NCBI RefSeq assembly: GCF_015832195.1
Contig: NC_052028.1
Location: 2,275,501-2,339,500 of the forward strand
DNA length: 64,000 nucleotides
Direction: 5' to 3'
DNA from: Motacilla alba alba
Taxonomy: Eukaryota > Chordata > Aves > Passeriformes > Motacillidae
Positions 33,134 through 44,870 of the stretch are shown here, one piece after another. Position 1 is the first letter of the stretch. Every line of letters starts with the position of its first letter. Position numbers and translations under genes: made by a program. Below the pieces are notes generated by a model, which was not told the DNA's origin, searched no databases, and saw nothing but the letters and a program-made list of their open reading frames with translations.

Positions 33134-35075
33134 TTTATTTCAGTCTAACACATTTTTTCAGTTTCTCCTCCCAGAGTTATTCCAATTTACAACATTAAAC
33201 TGTATCACTTCAGCACATCACACTGTGAGGGAGGCTTTCTGATTATTTCATGCACCACAGTCATCATCCAAACAAGCAGTTATTCTGGATGGGGTGGCAG
33301 TCCTTCTCTAGAGGAGCAGGCTCAGTACAGTGCTCAGTACATTTCAGAGGAGAAAGGGCAAACATGGGAATGCAACAGCTCTGACACAAACACAGAAAAT
33401 CATGCAAGGACAGCTTTCTAGTCTCATCAAGGAGCCTTGGGATTCAGGAAAAGCAACGAAAAGACCAAACTCAACGACTTTTTTTTTTTAAAGTTCTTAT
33501 TACTAAGACCCTGAATGACAGATGAAGGACTCCAGGCGGCTCTTGAAAATGCAGTTTATTTTATCCAAGATGTTACAGCAGCCCAGGGTCGTGGCTAACA
33601 GAGCCTGTGCCTACAGCTGTCATCTGCAGCTGCAGACAAGCCTGAAGACTGTTTAATTTTGGTTACAAAGCATTATTAACTTTTCTTTGTTGAGCATCTT
33701 AATACATAAGAACCAATCTATACCTTAATTTTTACCTATAGCCTATCATAACTACTGTAATTACCATACTCATGTTACTAATCTCCAATCACTAAAAGTT
33801 CGTATGTCACAGTTGAAGCTAGAAGATGATTTTCAGTTCTCTTGCAGTGGGAAATTCTGAGACCTTTTTTCTACTTGCAACATTGGTTCGTCTGTTTGCC
33901 TGTGCTATCTTTCTGCTGGGTAAAAACATCTTCTGTTTGAGGTGGGTTTGTCCTTTGCTGTAAGGTATAAAAACCCCTTCTAACTAACATACTCTTTGCC
34001 TTCTTAGTTATCCGGTAAGACTGGATCAGCAATGCTTTTCTTCTATATCAAAAGTTGCTTCCATTTCTCCAGATTCCACATTCAAAAATCTTTCTGCCAA
34101 GCATGCATATCTGTGAGACTTTCTTGTCAAAACTTCTTCCTTCACCACACTTCTTGAGTCCACCGTCCAATAATTGGGATTTAGTAGTTGTGAATTTTTG
34201 TTTCAATGCATCCAATGACGATGAGCATGTTTCTACAGCTCTGTTCAGTTCCAGTCCAGCCTAACACTGTTTGTGCTGCTGTATTTCCAAGGCAATCCTG
34301 AGGTAACAGAACACCCAAGCCCTTCATGTACGCCAAAAGGTGATTTTGTTGTGCACTTTGCTGCCCTGCTCTGAGCTGGATAAGGGAGATGAGACTGCTG
34401 TTGCTAAAGGGTCAAAGTGCCTCCTTCCCTGCTCAGCTGGCACTGCCTGCGCTGCAATGGCTGGCTGGGAGCAACTCCCTGCTCTACCAGGCTGCACTAC
34501 TGAAGCACCTGCAGACATTCGGTGTCTGAATGAACAAGAAAGTTTGTCTTGTCTGTCATAGTGATGAGAAAGCAAAGCACAGAGAGAACACATCTCAACC
34601 AGAGACATCCAGAATCCAGGGAAGAAGGGGTCTAGCCCTGAAGTGTAAAAAGGGCTTTTTGCACCTCACTGAGGAAATGTTTGGTGTGACAAATTGTGAC
34701 ATTGTTAAAAGCTCAGAATAAAAACATCCTATGACGTTTCAGACAGCAAGAGGAACACGAACATAGCTGTGAGTGCTAAGCACACAGATAAAGCCTGTTA
34801 GAAATGGCAGTAACAGAGCTGAAACAAATTACTAAATAAGTGAGAGAAGCTTCCCCTCCTTGACTCCCGTCCTTGTTCTTTGGAGTGGCAGACTGGGTTT
34901 ATTCTGAGGAGAATTGGAAGAAAGATGGTTGAACCACCTGCAAACACAGCTTAATTCTGGAGGAATCATTGCCACGTGCTGCAGCCTGGATCCCCTCCTC
35001 CCATGGGCCAAGAGCCGCATTCTTAGCTGGCGAAACCAAGGCGAGATAAAGCGTTGGTGACAGCACGGGCATGCC
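33134..35075 (-). pseudogene. Ghost protocadherin unit between P6 and P7 (flanks only)
   Basis: Junction between 3' flank and 5' flank at 35013/35014, the same as in the P4-P5 ghost. Its poly(A) hexamer (TTTATT at 33134-33139) is intact because this end of the spacer is of the short-spacer type, so the ghost is chimeric. Confidence 0.72.
33502..34149 (-). mobile_element. Solo LTR-like element, 648 bp, minus orientation (ghost P6-P7)
   Basis: Third copy of the 648-bp LTR, at the same site relative to the ghost. Confidence 0.65.
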
Positions 35076-35256
35076 ACTGAACACTCCTCTGGCTGCATCT
35101 CCCTGCTCAGGAACTGTACCCACCCAGCACTGCTTCAGACAAGGCATACAGTGACACAGTCTGTCGCAGAATACTGAAAAGCCTTGTCAGGGCTTTCCCT
35201 GAAATAACGTATCCAGGAAGAATTCTGTCTCCGCAAAATAGGGTTAGAGTGCTCTC

Positions 35257-36520
35257 TTTATTTTAGTCTAACACATATTTTTCAGTTTGTAACCCAAGAG
35301 TTATACCAATTCACATCGAGAAACTGAATCACTTCAGCACAACACAGCGGGAGGGAGGCTTTCTGATTATTTCATGCATCACAGTCATCATTCAAACAGC
35401 CAGTCATTCTAGATGCGGCGGCAGTCCTCTAGAGGAACAGGCAATGTAAGACTCAAAGTTCAGAGAGCAGGAGAAAGGGCAAAACAGAGAATCCAAATGC
35501 TCTAACACATATGGGGAAAGTCATAAGAGGCCAGCATTCCAGTCCCAACAAGAAAACACTGGATTCTGAAACAAGAATGGGGAAACAAAACTCAAAGTCC
35601 TTTTTCCAATGGTTTTCAAACTTTCATGTTTGGTACTTTACTTTCAGAGAATTCTCTGAGGGACACGAGGCATTTTTTAATGGCCCCAAAGAGAATGAAT
35701 TCATGTTCATGACTCTGTACAGTTATACCCTGCGCAAACACAGCTTGACCTGACACTGCTGTATTTCCAAGGCAATTCCAAGGAGACAGAACACCAAATG
35801 CACACTCACAGGACAAAGGAAGATATTGTTGTGCGTTTTGCTGCTCTGCTGTGTTTTGGTCTGCTCTGCTCTGCTCTGCCCCGGAAGGATCCAAACTCCA
35901 GTCAACTTTCACGCAGAGCTGGAATTGCCTGCACTGCAATGGCTGGATGGCACAAATTCACCCTTTCAGTGGGCAGCGGGAGTGAAGCATTGGCAGATGC
36001 ACAGAGGTGGTACAGACAGACATCCTGAGAAGAAAGTGTAACACACAGAGCCCACCCATCTCAGGCAGAGACATCCAAAAGCACCATGCTAATAGAACAT
36101 CGTGACACAGTATTCAGAACGACCTTGCTTTCCAGGGAAAAGGGCATTGCGTCACTTCAGGAGGTGTGAGATGTGTCTACGCAGCACTGCTAATGAGCTA
36201 TAGCAAAGAATAAGAAGTCCAAGGTCTGCTCTGAAAGCAAGAGAAAAAAGAGCATATTTGGGAGTCCATGATTAAAATCCATCAGAAATGATTGTTGCAG
36301 AGCTGAAATATACCACGGTCTGCAGAAATTAATCTGAGTGTCTTCTATTCCTGATTTCTTGATTTGGAGTGGAAGACAAATTTTACTAAAAAAGGAATTT
36401 TAAGGATATTGACTATGACAGTTGGGAAGACATTTGCCCTGGAGGAATCATTGCCCCTTCCTGCAGCCTGGATCCCCTCCTCCCAAGAGCCAAGAAGCCT
36501 CTGTCTGTGCAGACCCTGGG
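35257..36520 (-). other. P7 3' flank / probable 3' UTR with poly(A) signal
   Basis: AATAAA on the minus strand at 35257-35262, 1259 bp past the P7 stop. Confidence 0.55.
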
Positions 36521-38962
36521 CTAGTTGAAGGAAAGAGCGTTGAACTGTCCTGCAGAGAGAGTCCCAGCACTGTCTGGGGCCATGTCCTCGGTGCTGACCG
36601 GGACACCGGGGAAATCCTGCTCCTCACGCGGGCCCTGGCCCACGGCGCAGCGCTGCGGGGGCAGGCTGGGCAGGATGGGCTTGAGGAATTTGAACTCGCT
36701 GTTGCCCGAGCCCGTTGTGAGGCTGAGCTCGTAGCAGTAGGCGCGGGGCAGGGTCCCTGCAGCGGCTGCATCGGCCAGGCCGCTCTGCAAGGTGTCGGCA
36801 GCATAAAGCACGTGGCCAGCCTTCAGCTCCTTGCTCCTGCACGCCTTGCGAGCCACCAAGACTGCGGTGGAGATGAGGAAGAGCAGGGAGACAAAGACCA
36901 AGGCAAGGATTAAATAGGCGGTCAGGGAGCCGCCCTGATCCTCGCTGGCCGGGCTGCTGTGCGGCAGGCGCACGTCCGACAAGTCCTTGAGCAGGAGAGC
37001 GCTCAGAGCTGCCGTGGCCGACAGCGGGGGCTTGCCGTTGTCCCTGACCAGCACAACGAGCTGCTGCTTCACGCTGTCCCTCTCCATCACCGGCCTCCTC
37101 AGACGCACCTCCCCGCTCTGGGCGCCCACGGAAAACAGCCCCGGCTCGGTGGCCCTCAGCAGGTGGTACGAGAGCCAGGAGTTCTGGCCCGAGTCGGCAT
37201 CGACGGCCACCACTTTGCTGACGAGGTAGCCCGCCTCAGCCGACACGGGCACCAGCTCACTGGAGGCTGGGCCGCTCTCCTGCGCTGGGTAGAGCACCAG
37301 CGGGGCGTTGTCGTTCTCGTCCAGCACCACAAGGCGGACGGTGACGTTGGCTCTGAGCGGAGGAGAGCCCGCGTCAGAGGCACTGACCGTCACCTCGGTC
37401 TGCCGCAGGCGCTCGTAGTCCAGGGGCCGCAGCACAAACACGTGTCCCTTCTCCGAGTTCACAGAGATGCAGGAGCACGAGGGCCGCTCTGCGCCTGCCT
37501 CTGGTGCCAGGGAATAGGTCACCTTGGCGTTGAGCCCCACGTCGGCGTCTGCAGCACTCACGGCTCCAACAAACGCCGTGGGCACGTTGTTCTCACGCAC
37601 GTACATGGTGTAGGAGGTCTGGTTGAAGACAGGGGCGTTGTCATTGACATCCGAGATGTCCACGGTGAAGCTCTGCGTGCTTGTGAGAGGAGGCGAGCCC
37701 GCATCCGCTGCCGTGACACTGAGGACGTACCGAGGCGTCTCCTCGCGGTCCAGCGCGCTCACCGTCACCAGCTCATAGTAATTCTTATAGGCTGGCCGCA
37801 GCGAGAAGAAGAGCTGATCCTCCAGGGCACACGAGATCTTCCCGTTGGCACCGGAATCCCGGTCCCTGACCGTAAACAGGGCAACCACCGTGCCGGGCTC
37901 TGTGTTCTCGGGGAGGGGGCTGCTGAACGAGCTGACCACCACCTCTGGGGCATTGTCATTCACATCCACCACCTCCACCAGCACCTTGCAGATTGCTGAA
38001 AGGCCCCCTCCATCTCTGGCCCTCACAATCAGCTCGTGACTTTGTGCTGCCTCGAAGTCCAGAGGTTTTGTGAGTTTAATTTCCCCAGTAATGGGATCAA
38101 TCACAAATGCTGAGTCGCTCTCTCCCACTGCCTGGCTGAGTTGATAGGAGATGTCTCCATTAACTCCTGCATCCGGATCAGTTGCCAGCACAGTCAGAAC
38201 CACAGAGCCCTCTGGCATGTTCTCCAGAACCTGCGCAGTATAACCATCTTGTGAGAATTTTGGAGCATTGTCATTTACATCTAGAATGATGATAGAGATC
38301 TCGATGGTCCCACTTCTGGGAGGCGATCCACCGTCCACAGCAATAACACTGAAACCCATCTCTGCCTGCTCCTCTCTGTCTAGTGGCTTATGTAAAAGAA
38401 GTTCAAGATATTTGTCACCATTACTCCGACTTCCAGAGGAGACACTGAAGTACTCGGTCTCTGGAGAGATGCTGTATGCCTGGACTGTGTTGCTGCCTAT
38501 ATCGAGGTCCTGAGCAACCTCCAGTGGAAAACGTGAACCTGTCTCGCTGGTTTCAGGGATCTCAAAACTGACTCGATCTTCTCGGAAAACAGGGGAATGA
38601 TCATTGACGTCCTGCAGAGTCACCTCGACCCGAAAGAATTGCAGGGGGTTGTCGAGCAGCAGCTCGAAGGGGAGCATGCAGGTGGCGGACTGGGCGCACA
38701 GCTGCTCGCGGTCCAGCCTCCCCGCCACGACGAGGCGGCCGGAGGCGCGCTCTAAGGCGAAATGCTGCCGGCCGTCCTCCGAGAGCAGGCGGGCGCGGCG
38801 AGCCGAGAGCTGCGCCGGCGTCAGCCGCGCGTCCTCCGCCAGCTTGCCCACCAGGGAGCCGCTCGGCGCCTCCTCGGCTACGGAGTAGCGGATGGGCTCG
38901 GCGCGAGCGAGCGGCAGCGACACGAAAGCACAGAGACAAAGCACTTGCCTTGCGAGCGCCAT
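36521..38962 (-). CDS. P7: beta-type clustered protocadherin (PCDHB-like), complete
   Basis: 813 residues, intact. EC2 opens VFREDRVSFEIPETSETGS and then follows P1 ([26 protein letters not shown]), so P1 and P7 share most of a cassette although they are more than 34 kb apart. Private changes: QDVNDHSP at the end of EC1 (Val for Ile), QAVGESDSAF in EC3, and VMERDSVKQQ in EC6. The start is the signal-peptide ATG; the open frame continues upstream without an ATG in a plausible context. Confidence 0.95.
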   Translation of the reverse strand: MALARQVLCLCAFVSLPLARAEPIRYSVAEEAPSGSLVGKLAEDARLTPAQLSARRARLLSEDGRQHFALERASGRLVVAGRLDREQLCAQSATCMLPFELLLDNPLQFFRVEVTLQDVNDHSPVFREDRVSFEIPETSETGSRFPLEVAQDLDIGSNTVQAYSISPETEYFSVSSGSRSNGDKYLELLLHKPLDREEQAEMGFSVIAVDGGSPPRSGTIEISIIILDVNDNAPKFSQDGYTAQVLENMPEGSVVLTVLATDPDAGVNGDISYQLSQAVGESDSAFVIDPITGEIKLTKPLDFEAAQSHELIVRARDGGGLSAICKVLVEVVDVNDNAPEVVVSSFSSPLPENTEPGTVVALFTVRDRDSGANGKISCALEDQLFFSLRPAYKNYYELVTVSALDREETPRYVLSVTAADAGSPPLTSTQSFTVDISDVNDNAPVFNQTSYTMYVRENNVPTAFVGAVSAADADVGLNAKVTYSLAPEAGAERPSCSCISVNSEKGHVFVLRPLDYERLRQTEVTVSASDAGSPPLRANVTVRLVVLDENDNAPLVLYPAQESGPASSELVPVSAEAGYLVSKVVAVDADSGQNSWLSYHLLRATEPGLFSVGAQSGEVRLRRPVMERDSVKQQLVVLVRDNGKPPLSATAALSALLLKDLSDVRLPHSSPASEDQGGSLTAYLILALVFVSLLFLISTAVLVARKACRSKELKAGHVLYAADTLQSGLADAAAAGTLPRAYCYELSLTTGSGNSEFKFLKPILPSLPPQRCAVGQGPREEQDFPGVPVSTEDMAPDSAGTLSAGQFNALSFN

Positions 38963-39648
38963 GGCGCGGCGGCGGCGGCGGCGGCGGCCGGGGTCGGTGT
39001 CGGTGTCGGTGTCGGTGTGGCGGGTGTGCCGGGCGATTCCCCGCGGAAAGCGGCCAAGTGCGGGGCGGGCGCCTTCCCTCGCTGTCGGAGCTTCCGGCCG
39101 GCGGCCGTAACGCAGCCGGGGTGTCCCGGCAGCGGCGGAGACGGGGCAGCGCTCGCTGCCGCAGCCGCTGCCACCTCCGCCCGGCTGCTCTAGGCTGATC
39201 TGCACTCGGCTTCACTGACCTGGGCTGTGCTCGGCTGCCTGGTCTATAGCGAAATGAACTACACTGTGCTGGGCTGGTCTGGCTGCGCTGGGCTGAGCCT
39301 GTCTGTCTGTCAGTGTGCGCTGCGCCGAGCCTGTCTGTCTGTCAGTGTGCGCTGCGCCGAGCCTGTCTGTCTGTCAGTGTGCGCTGCGCCGAGCCTGTCT
39401 GTCTGTCTGGCTGCGCTGGGCTCAGCTCGCTCGGGCTGCGCCGCTCCGGGCTCGGCCGCCTCCGCTGCCGCAGCCGCTCGGCGCCGCCTTGGCCGAGGGC
39501 ACCACCCAGCGGTGCGCGCTGGGACTGCAGCCGCCGCCGCCCGCAGCCCGCGCTGCCGCTCGGCCCGGCCCGCGATCCCGAACGCACCGAGACAGCCGGG
39601 GCACGAACGGAACGCGGCGGCAACCAGGGCAGCCTGAGGCCGAGGCTC
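38963..39648 (-). promoter_or_regulatory. P7 5' UTR, CTCF/CSE-like site and CpG-rich promoter block
   Basis: Three perfect hexamer units, CTCF-like core at 39168-39176 (206 bp from the ATG). Between core and minisatellite (39190-39290) there is sequence not shared with other copies, around TATAGCGAAATGAACTAC. GC block to about 39648. Confidence 0.58.
39295..39412. repeat. 32-bp minisatellite upstream of P7 (4 units)
   Basis: Unit starts at 39295, 39327, 39359 and 39391. Confidence 0.9.
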
Positions 39649-39709
39649 AGCCCACATCGGCCAAGCAGGAGCAGGATTCCTTCCACGGCAGGAGAAACAG
39701 CACGGGCGA

Positions 39710-40310
39710 TGGCGGAACCCAGGACATTCTTCTGACTGCTCAGGATGGCTCGAACCCCTTCCAGGGGCCTCTGAGACCCTGCATGAAGCCGAAGCCAGCT
39801 GTGACTTAGATTTTGACCCATGGAACAAATTAGGAACTTTGTATGAGGAATTACAAGTCACAAAAGTTTAAGTCGCATAATAATTGTTGTCTTAGAGTGA
39901 AAAATAGAATTTTGGGGATTCTTAGAATGGAGGTTTGGGGTCCCAGGATGGAGGGATTTGGGCATGCCCTGTCCTTCTTCTTTCTTCTTTCTAACCTCAG
40001 TGATGTGAGCGATGTTGGCACTTTTAGATTGGTTCTCAGTAGAAACTGACTAACACAGGTGATAAGTATTGGAACGTCAGTACAAATATAGTACCCGTAG
40101 TTTTCAGTATAAAAGACAACAGCAGCCCAGGAGGTGTGCCGTGTGCCTCTGGCTGACCTGCTGAACAGATCTCGGTGGGCCAGAGAAAGAATGTAAGAGA
40201 TGAGAAATAATAAACAACCTTGAGAACTACAGTCAAAGAGTTGTGACTCCTTCTTTGACAGCTGGGCTGGGAAAAAAGACTTTCAAACGCATCTCGGGGT
40301 CATCCTGAAA
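39710..40310 (+). mobile_element. Solo LTR-like element, 601 bp, plus orientation (P7-P8 spacer)
   Basis: Same element. The first bases read TGGCGGAACCC, a change shared with the copy at 51712, and the end reads CATCCTGAAA. Confidence 0.6.
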
Positions 40311-40539
40311 GCGGAGACTCCCAGAAGGGGATGAGTGATAGTGACGGCACAGGCATGCCAATGCACACTCTCCTGGCTGCATCACCCCACTCAGGAACTG
40401 TGCCCACACAACATTGCTTCAGACAAGGGACACAGTGAGAAAGTAAGCTGCACAATTTCGAAAAGTCTTGAGAGGGCTTTCCCAGAAGGAATGTATCTAC
40501 AAAGAATTCTGTCTCCACACAAGGACTCAGGGTTTTCGC

Positions 40540-41802
40540 TTTATTTCAGTCTAACACATATTTTCAGTTTCTCATCCCAGAGTTATTCCAATTTACAACA
40601 TTAAACTGTATCACTCCAGCACATCACAGTGTGAGGGAGGCTTTCTGATTATTTCATGCATCACAGACATCACTTAAACAGCCAGTTATTCTAGGTGGGG
40701 TGGCAGTCCTTCTCTAGAGGAACACGCTCAGTACAGTGCTCAGTACATTTCAGAGGAGAAAGGCAAACATGGGAATGCAAATGCTGTGACACAAACACAG
40801 AAAATCATGTGGGGACAGCTTTCCAGGCCCATCAAGAAGTCTTGGTATTCAGGAACAACAAGGAAAAGACCAAACTCAATGTGTTTTTTTCTAAAGTTCT
40901 TCTTGATTGCACCTTCCAATAATTCTGTTTTAGTATTTGTGGACATTTTCCTTCCATGCATTCAATAACAATGAACATGTTTCTACAGGTCTGTTGAGTT
41001 ACAGTTTACGCTAACATTGTTTGTGCTGCTGTATTTCCAAGGCAATCCTGAGGTGACAGAACACCCAAGCCCTTCTTGTCCACCAAAAGAAGATTTTGTT
41101 GTGCCTTTTGCAGCTCTACTGTGAGCTAGATAAGGAAGATGGGACTGCTGTGGCTAAAGGGTCCGTATCACCTCCTTCCCAGCCGGGCTGGAGCTGCCTC
41201 TGTTGCAATGGCTGGGTGGGAGCAACTCCCTGCTTCACCAGAGAGCACTACTGAAGCACCTGCAGATCTTCAATGTCTGCATGGACAAATATGGTGACAA
41301 GAAAGCAAAGCACACAGAGCCCACACCTCAGAAAGAGATCCAGAACCCAGTGAAGAAAAGGCCTAATGATCACATGATATTGTGACTCAGTACTCAAAAG
41401 GTTCCTGGTTTTCCAGAGCTTGGAAGATTTTTTTTGCATTTCAATTAGGATATGATTCAATATGCCAGCAGTGATACTGCCTTAAAGATCAGAACAAAAA
41501 GATCCTCTGGCTTGTCAGACAGCAAGAGAAAGCAGACCATAGGTTGAGGGCTAAACACACACATAAAGCTTGCTAGAAAAGGCAGTAGCAAAGGTGAAAC
41601 CCATTAAAAGCTAAGTAAGAAAACCTTGGCTGCTTTTATATCCTTCCTCGCCTTTTGGACTGGCAGACATTTACTGTGAAGAAAATTTTGGGAAGTCAGT
41701 TAAACCAATTGAAAATTTCTATAGATGACGCACTGCCACGTGCTGCAGCCTGGATCCCCTCCTCCCAAGAGCCAAGAAGCCTCTGTCTGTGCAGACCCTG
41801 GG
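40540..41802 (-). other. P8 3' flank / probable 3' UTR with poly(A) signal
   Basis: AATAAA on the minus strand at 40540-40545, 1258 bp past the P8 stop. Confidence 0.55.
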
Positions 41803-44244
41803 CTAGTTGAAGGAAAGAGCGTTGAACTGTCCTGCAGACAGAGTGCCAGCACTGTCTGGGGCCATGTCCTCGGTGCTGACCGGGACACCGGGGAAATCCT
41901 GCTCCTCACGCGGGCCCTGGCCCACGGCGCAGCGCTGCGGGGGCAGGCTGGGCAGGATGGGCTTGAGGAATTTGAACTCGCTGTTGCCCGAGCCCGTTGT
42001 GAGGCTGAGCTCGTAGCAGTAGGCGCGGGGCAGGGTCCCTGCAGCGGCTGCATCGGCCAGGCCGCTCTGCAAGGTGTCGGCAGCATAAAGCACGTGGCCA
42101 GCCTTCAGCTCCTTGCTCCTGCACGCCTTGCGAGCCACCAAGACTGCGGTGGAGATGAGGAAGAGCAGGGAGACAAAGACCAAGGCAAGGATTAAATAGG
42201 CGGTCAGGGAGCCGCCCTGATCCTCGCTGGCCGGGCTGCTGTGCGGCAGGCGCACGTCCGACAAGTCCTTGAGCAGGAGAGCGCTCAGAGCTGCCGTGGC
42301 CGACAGCGGGGGCTTGCCGTTGTCCCTGACCAGCACAACGAGCTGCTGCCTCACGCTGTCCCTCTCCGTCACCGGCCTCCTCAGACGCACCTCCCCGCTT
42401 TGGGCGCCCACGGAAAACAGCCCCGGCTCGGTGGCCCTCAGCAGGTGGTACGAGAGCCAGGAGTTCTGGCCCGAGTCGGCATCGACGGCCACCACTTTGC
42501 TGACGAGGTAGCCCGCCTCAGCCGACACGGGCACCAGCTCACTGGAGGCTGGGCCGCTCTCCTGCGCTGGGTAGAGCACCAGCGGGGCGTTGTCGTTCTC
42601 GTCCAGCACCACAAGGCGGACGGTGACGTTGGCTCTGAGCGGAGGAGAGCCCGCGTCAGAGGCACTGACCGTCACCTCGGTCTGCCGCAGGCGCTCGTAG
42701 TCCAGGGGCCGCAGCACAAACACGTGTCCCTTCTCCGAGTTCACAGAGATGCAGGAGCACGAGGGCCGCTCTGCGCCTGCCTCTGGTGCCAGGGAATAGG
42801 TCACCTTGGCGTTGAGCCCCACGTCGGCGTCTGCAGCACTCACGGCTCCAACAAACGCCGTGGGCACGTTGTTCTCACGCACGTACATGGTGTAGGAGGT
42901 CTGGTTGAAGACGGGGGCGTTGTCATTGACATCCGAGATGTCCACGGTGAAGGTCTGCGTGCTTGTGAGAGGAGGCGAGCCCGCATCCGCTGCTGTGACA
43001 CTGAGGACGTACCGAGGCGTCTCCTCGCGGTCCAGCGCGCTCACCGTCACCAGCTCATAGTAATTCTTATAGGCTGGCCGCAGCGAGAAGAAGAGCTGAT
43101 CCTCCAGGGCACAGGAGATCTTCCCGTTGGCACCGGAATCCCGGTCCCTGACCGTAAACAGGGCAACCACTGTGCCGGGCTCTGTGTTCTCGGGGAGGGG
43201 ACTGCTGAACGAGCTGACCACCACCTCTGGGGCATTGTCATTCACATCCACCACCTCCACCAGCACCTTGCAGATTGCTGAAAGGCCCCCTCCATCTCTG
43301 GCCCTCACAATCAGCTCGTGACTTTGTGCTGCCTCGAAGTCCAGTGGTTTTGTGAGTTTGATTTCCCCAGTAATGGGATCAATCACAAATGTTGTGTCAC
43401 TCTGGCCAACCACTTCATTAAGTGTATAGGAGATGTCCCCATTAACTCCTGCATCCGGATCAGTTGCCAGCACAGTCAGAACCACAGTGCCCTCAGGCAT
43501 GTTCTCCAAAACCTTCCCATTATACACCTCCTGTGTGAAGATGGGAGCATTGTCATTTACATCCAGAATGACAATTTTAACTTGGGTGGTTCCACTTCTT
43601 GGAGGAGAGCCCCCATCCACAGCAATAACACTGAAACTCATCTCTGCCTGCTCCTCTCTGTCTAGTGGCTTTTGCAGGACCAATTCAAGATACTTCTTAC
43701 CTGAAACCGCAGTCCCATAGGAGACACTGAAGTACTCATTCTCTGGAGAGATGCTGTATGACTGGACTGTGTTATTGCCAATATCGAGGTCCTGAGCAAC
43801 CTCCAGTGGAAAACGTGAACCTGGCTCGCTCGTTTCAGGGATCTCAAAACTGACACGATCGTCTCGAAAAACAGGCGAATGATCATTGATATCCTGCAGA
43901 GTCACCTCGACCCGAAAGAACTGCAGGGGGTTGTCGAGCAGCAGCTCGAAGGGGAGCATGCAGGTGGCGGACTGGGCGCACAGCTGCTCGCGGTCCAGCC
44001 TCCCCGCCACGACGAGGCGGCCGGAGGCGCGCTCTAAGGCGAAATGCTGCCGGCCGTCCTCCGAGAGCAGGCGGGCGCGGCGAGCCGAGAGCTGCGCCGG
44101 CGTCAGCCGCGCGTCCTCCGCCAGCTTGCCCACCAGGGAGCCGCTCGGCGCCTCCTCGGCTACGGAGTAGCGGATGGGCTCGGCGCGAGCGAGCGGCAGC
44201 GACACGAAAGCACAGAGACAAAGCACTTGCCTTGCGAGCGCCAT
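41803..44244 (-). CDS. P8: beta-type clustered protocadherin (PCDHB-like), complete
   Basis: 813 residues, intact. EC2: VFRDDRVSFEIPETSEPGS, then GNNTVQSYS (N-glycosylation sequon), [17 protein letters not shown] and [18 protein letters not shown]. This block is shared closely with P10 and partly with P11. EC3 is private in SYTLNEVVGQSDTTFVID, with MPEGTVVLTV. The tail is standard. The 5' flank, minisatellite variants included, matches P10 and P11 almost exactly. Confidence 0.95.
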   Translation of the reverse strand: MALARQVLCLCAFVSLPLARAEPIRYSVAEEAPSGSLVGKLAEDARLTPAQLSARRARLLSEDGRQHFALERASGRLVVAGRLDREQLCAQSATCMLPFELLLDNPLQFFRVEVTLQDINDHSPVFRDDRVSFEIPETSEPGSRFPLEVAQDLDIGNNTVQSYSISPENEYFSVSYGTAVSGKKYLELVLQKPLDREEQAEMSFSVIAVDGGSPPRSGTTQVKIVILDVNDNAPIFTQEVYNGKVLENMPEGTVVLTVLATDPDAGVNGDISYTLNEVVGQSDTTFVIDPITGEIKLTKPLDFEAAQSHELIVRARDGGGLSAICKVLVEVVDVNDNAPEVVVSSFSSPLPENTEPGTVVALFTVRDRDSGANGKISCALEDQLFFSLRPAYKNYYELVTVSALDREETPRYVLSVTAADAGSPPLTSTQTFTVDISDVNDNAPVFNQTSYTMYVRENNVPTAFVGAVSAADADVGLNAKVTYSLAPEAGAERPSCSCISVNSEKGHVFVLRPLDYERLRQTEVTVSASDAGSPPLRANVTVRLVVLDENDNAPLVLYPAQESGPASSELVPVSAEAGYLVSKVVAVDADSGQNSWLSYHLLRATEPGLFSVGAQSGEVRLRRPVTERDSVRQQLVVLVRDNGKPPLSATAALSALLLKDLSDVRLPHSSPASEDQGGSLTAYLILALVFVSLLFLISTAVLVARKACRSKELKAGHVLYAADTLQSGLADAAAAGTLPRAYCYELSLTTGSGNSEFKFLKPILPSLPPQRCAVGQGPREEQDFPGVPVSTEDMAPDSAGTLSAGQFNALSFN

Positions 44245-44870
44245 GGCGCGGCGGCGGCGGCGGCGGCGGCCGGGGTCGGTGTCGGTGTGGCGGGTGTGCC
44301 GGGCGATTCCCGGCGGAAAGCGGCCAAGTGCGGGGCGGGCGCCTTCCCTCGCTGTCGGAGCTTCCGGCCGGCGGCCGTAACGCAGCCGGGGTGTCCCGGC
44401 AGCGGCGGAGACGGGGCAGCGCTCGCTGCCGCAGCCGCTGCCACCTCCGCCCGACTGCGCTGAGCTCTTCTAAGCTGACCTGAGCTGGGCTGGCATGAGC
44501 CTGTCTGTCTGTCAGTCTGCGCTGCACCGCGTCAGTCTGTCTGTCAGTCTGCGCTGCGCTGAGCCTGTCTGTCTGTCAGTCTGCGCTGCGCCGAGCCTGT
44601 CTGTCTGTCAGTCTGCGCTGCGCCGAGCCTGTCTGTCTGTCTGGCTGCGCTGGGCTCAGCTCGCTCGGGCTGCGCCGCTCCGGGCTCGGCCGCCTCCGCT
44701 GCCGCAGCCGCTCGGCGCCGCCTTGGCCGAGGGCACCACCCAGCGGTGCGCGCTGGGACTGCAGCCGCCGCCGCCCGCAGCCCGCGCTGCCGCTCGGCCC
44801 GGCCCGCGATCCCGAACGCACCGAGACAGCCGGGGCACGAACGGAACGCGGCGGCAACCAGGGCAGCCTG
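44245..44870 (-). promoter_or_regulatory. P8 5' UTR, CTCF/CSE-like site and CpG-rich promoter block
   Basis: One perfect hexamer unit, CTCF-like core at 44438-44446 (194 bp from the ATG). GC block ends near 44870. Confidence 0.6.
44497..44645. repeat. 32-bp minisatellite upstream of P8 (5 units)
   Basis: Starts at 44497, a variant unit at about 44530 (GCACCGCGTCAGTC), then 44561, 44593 and 44625. The variant unit also occurs at P10 and P11. Confidence 0.87.
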
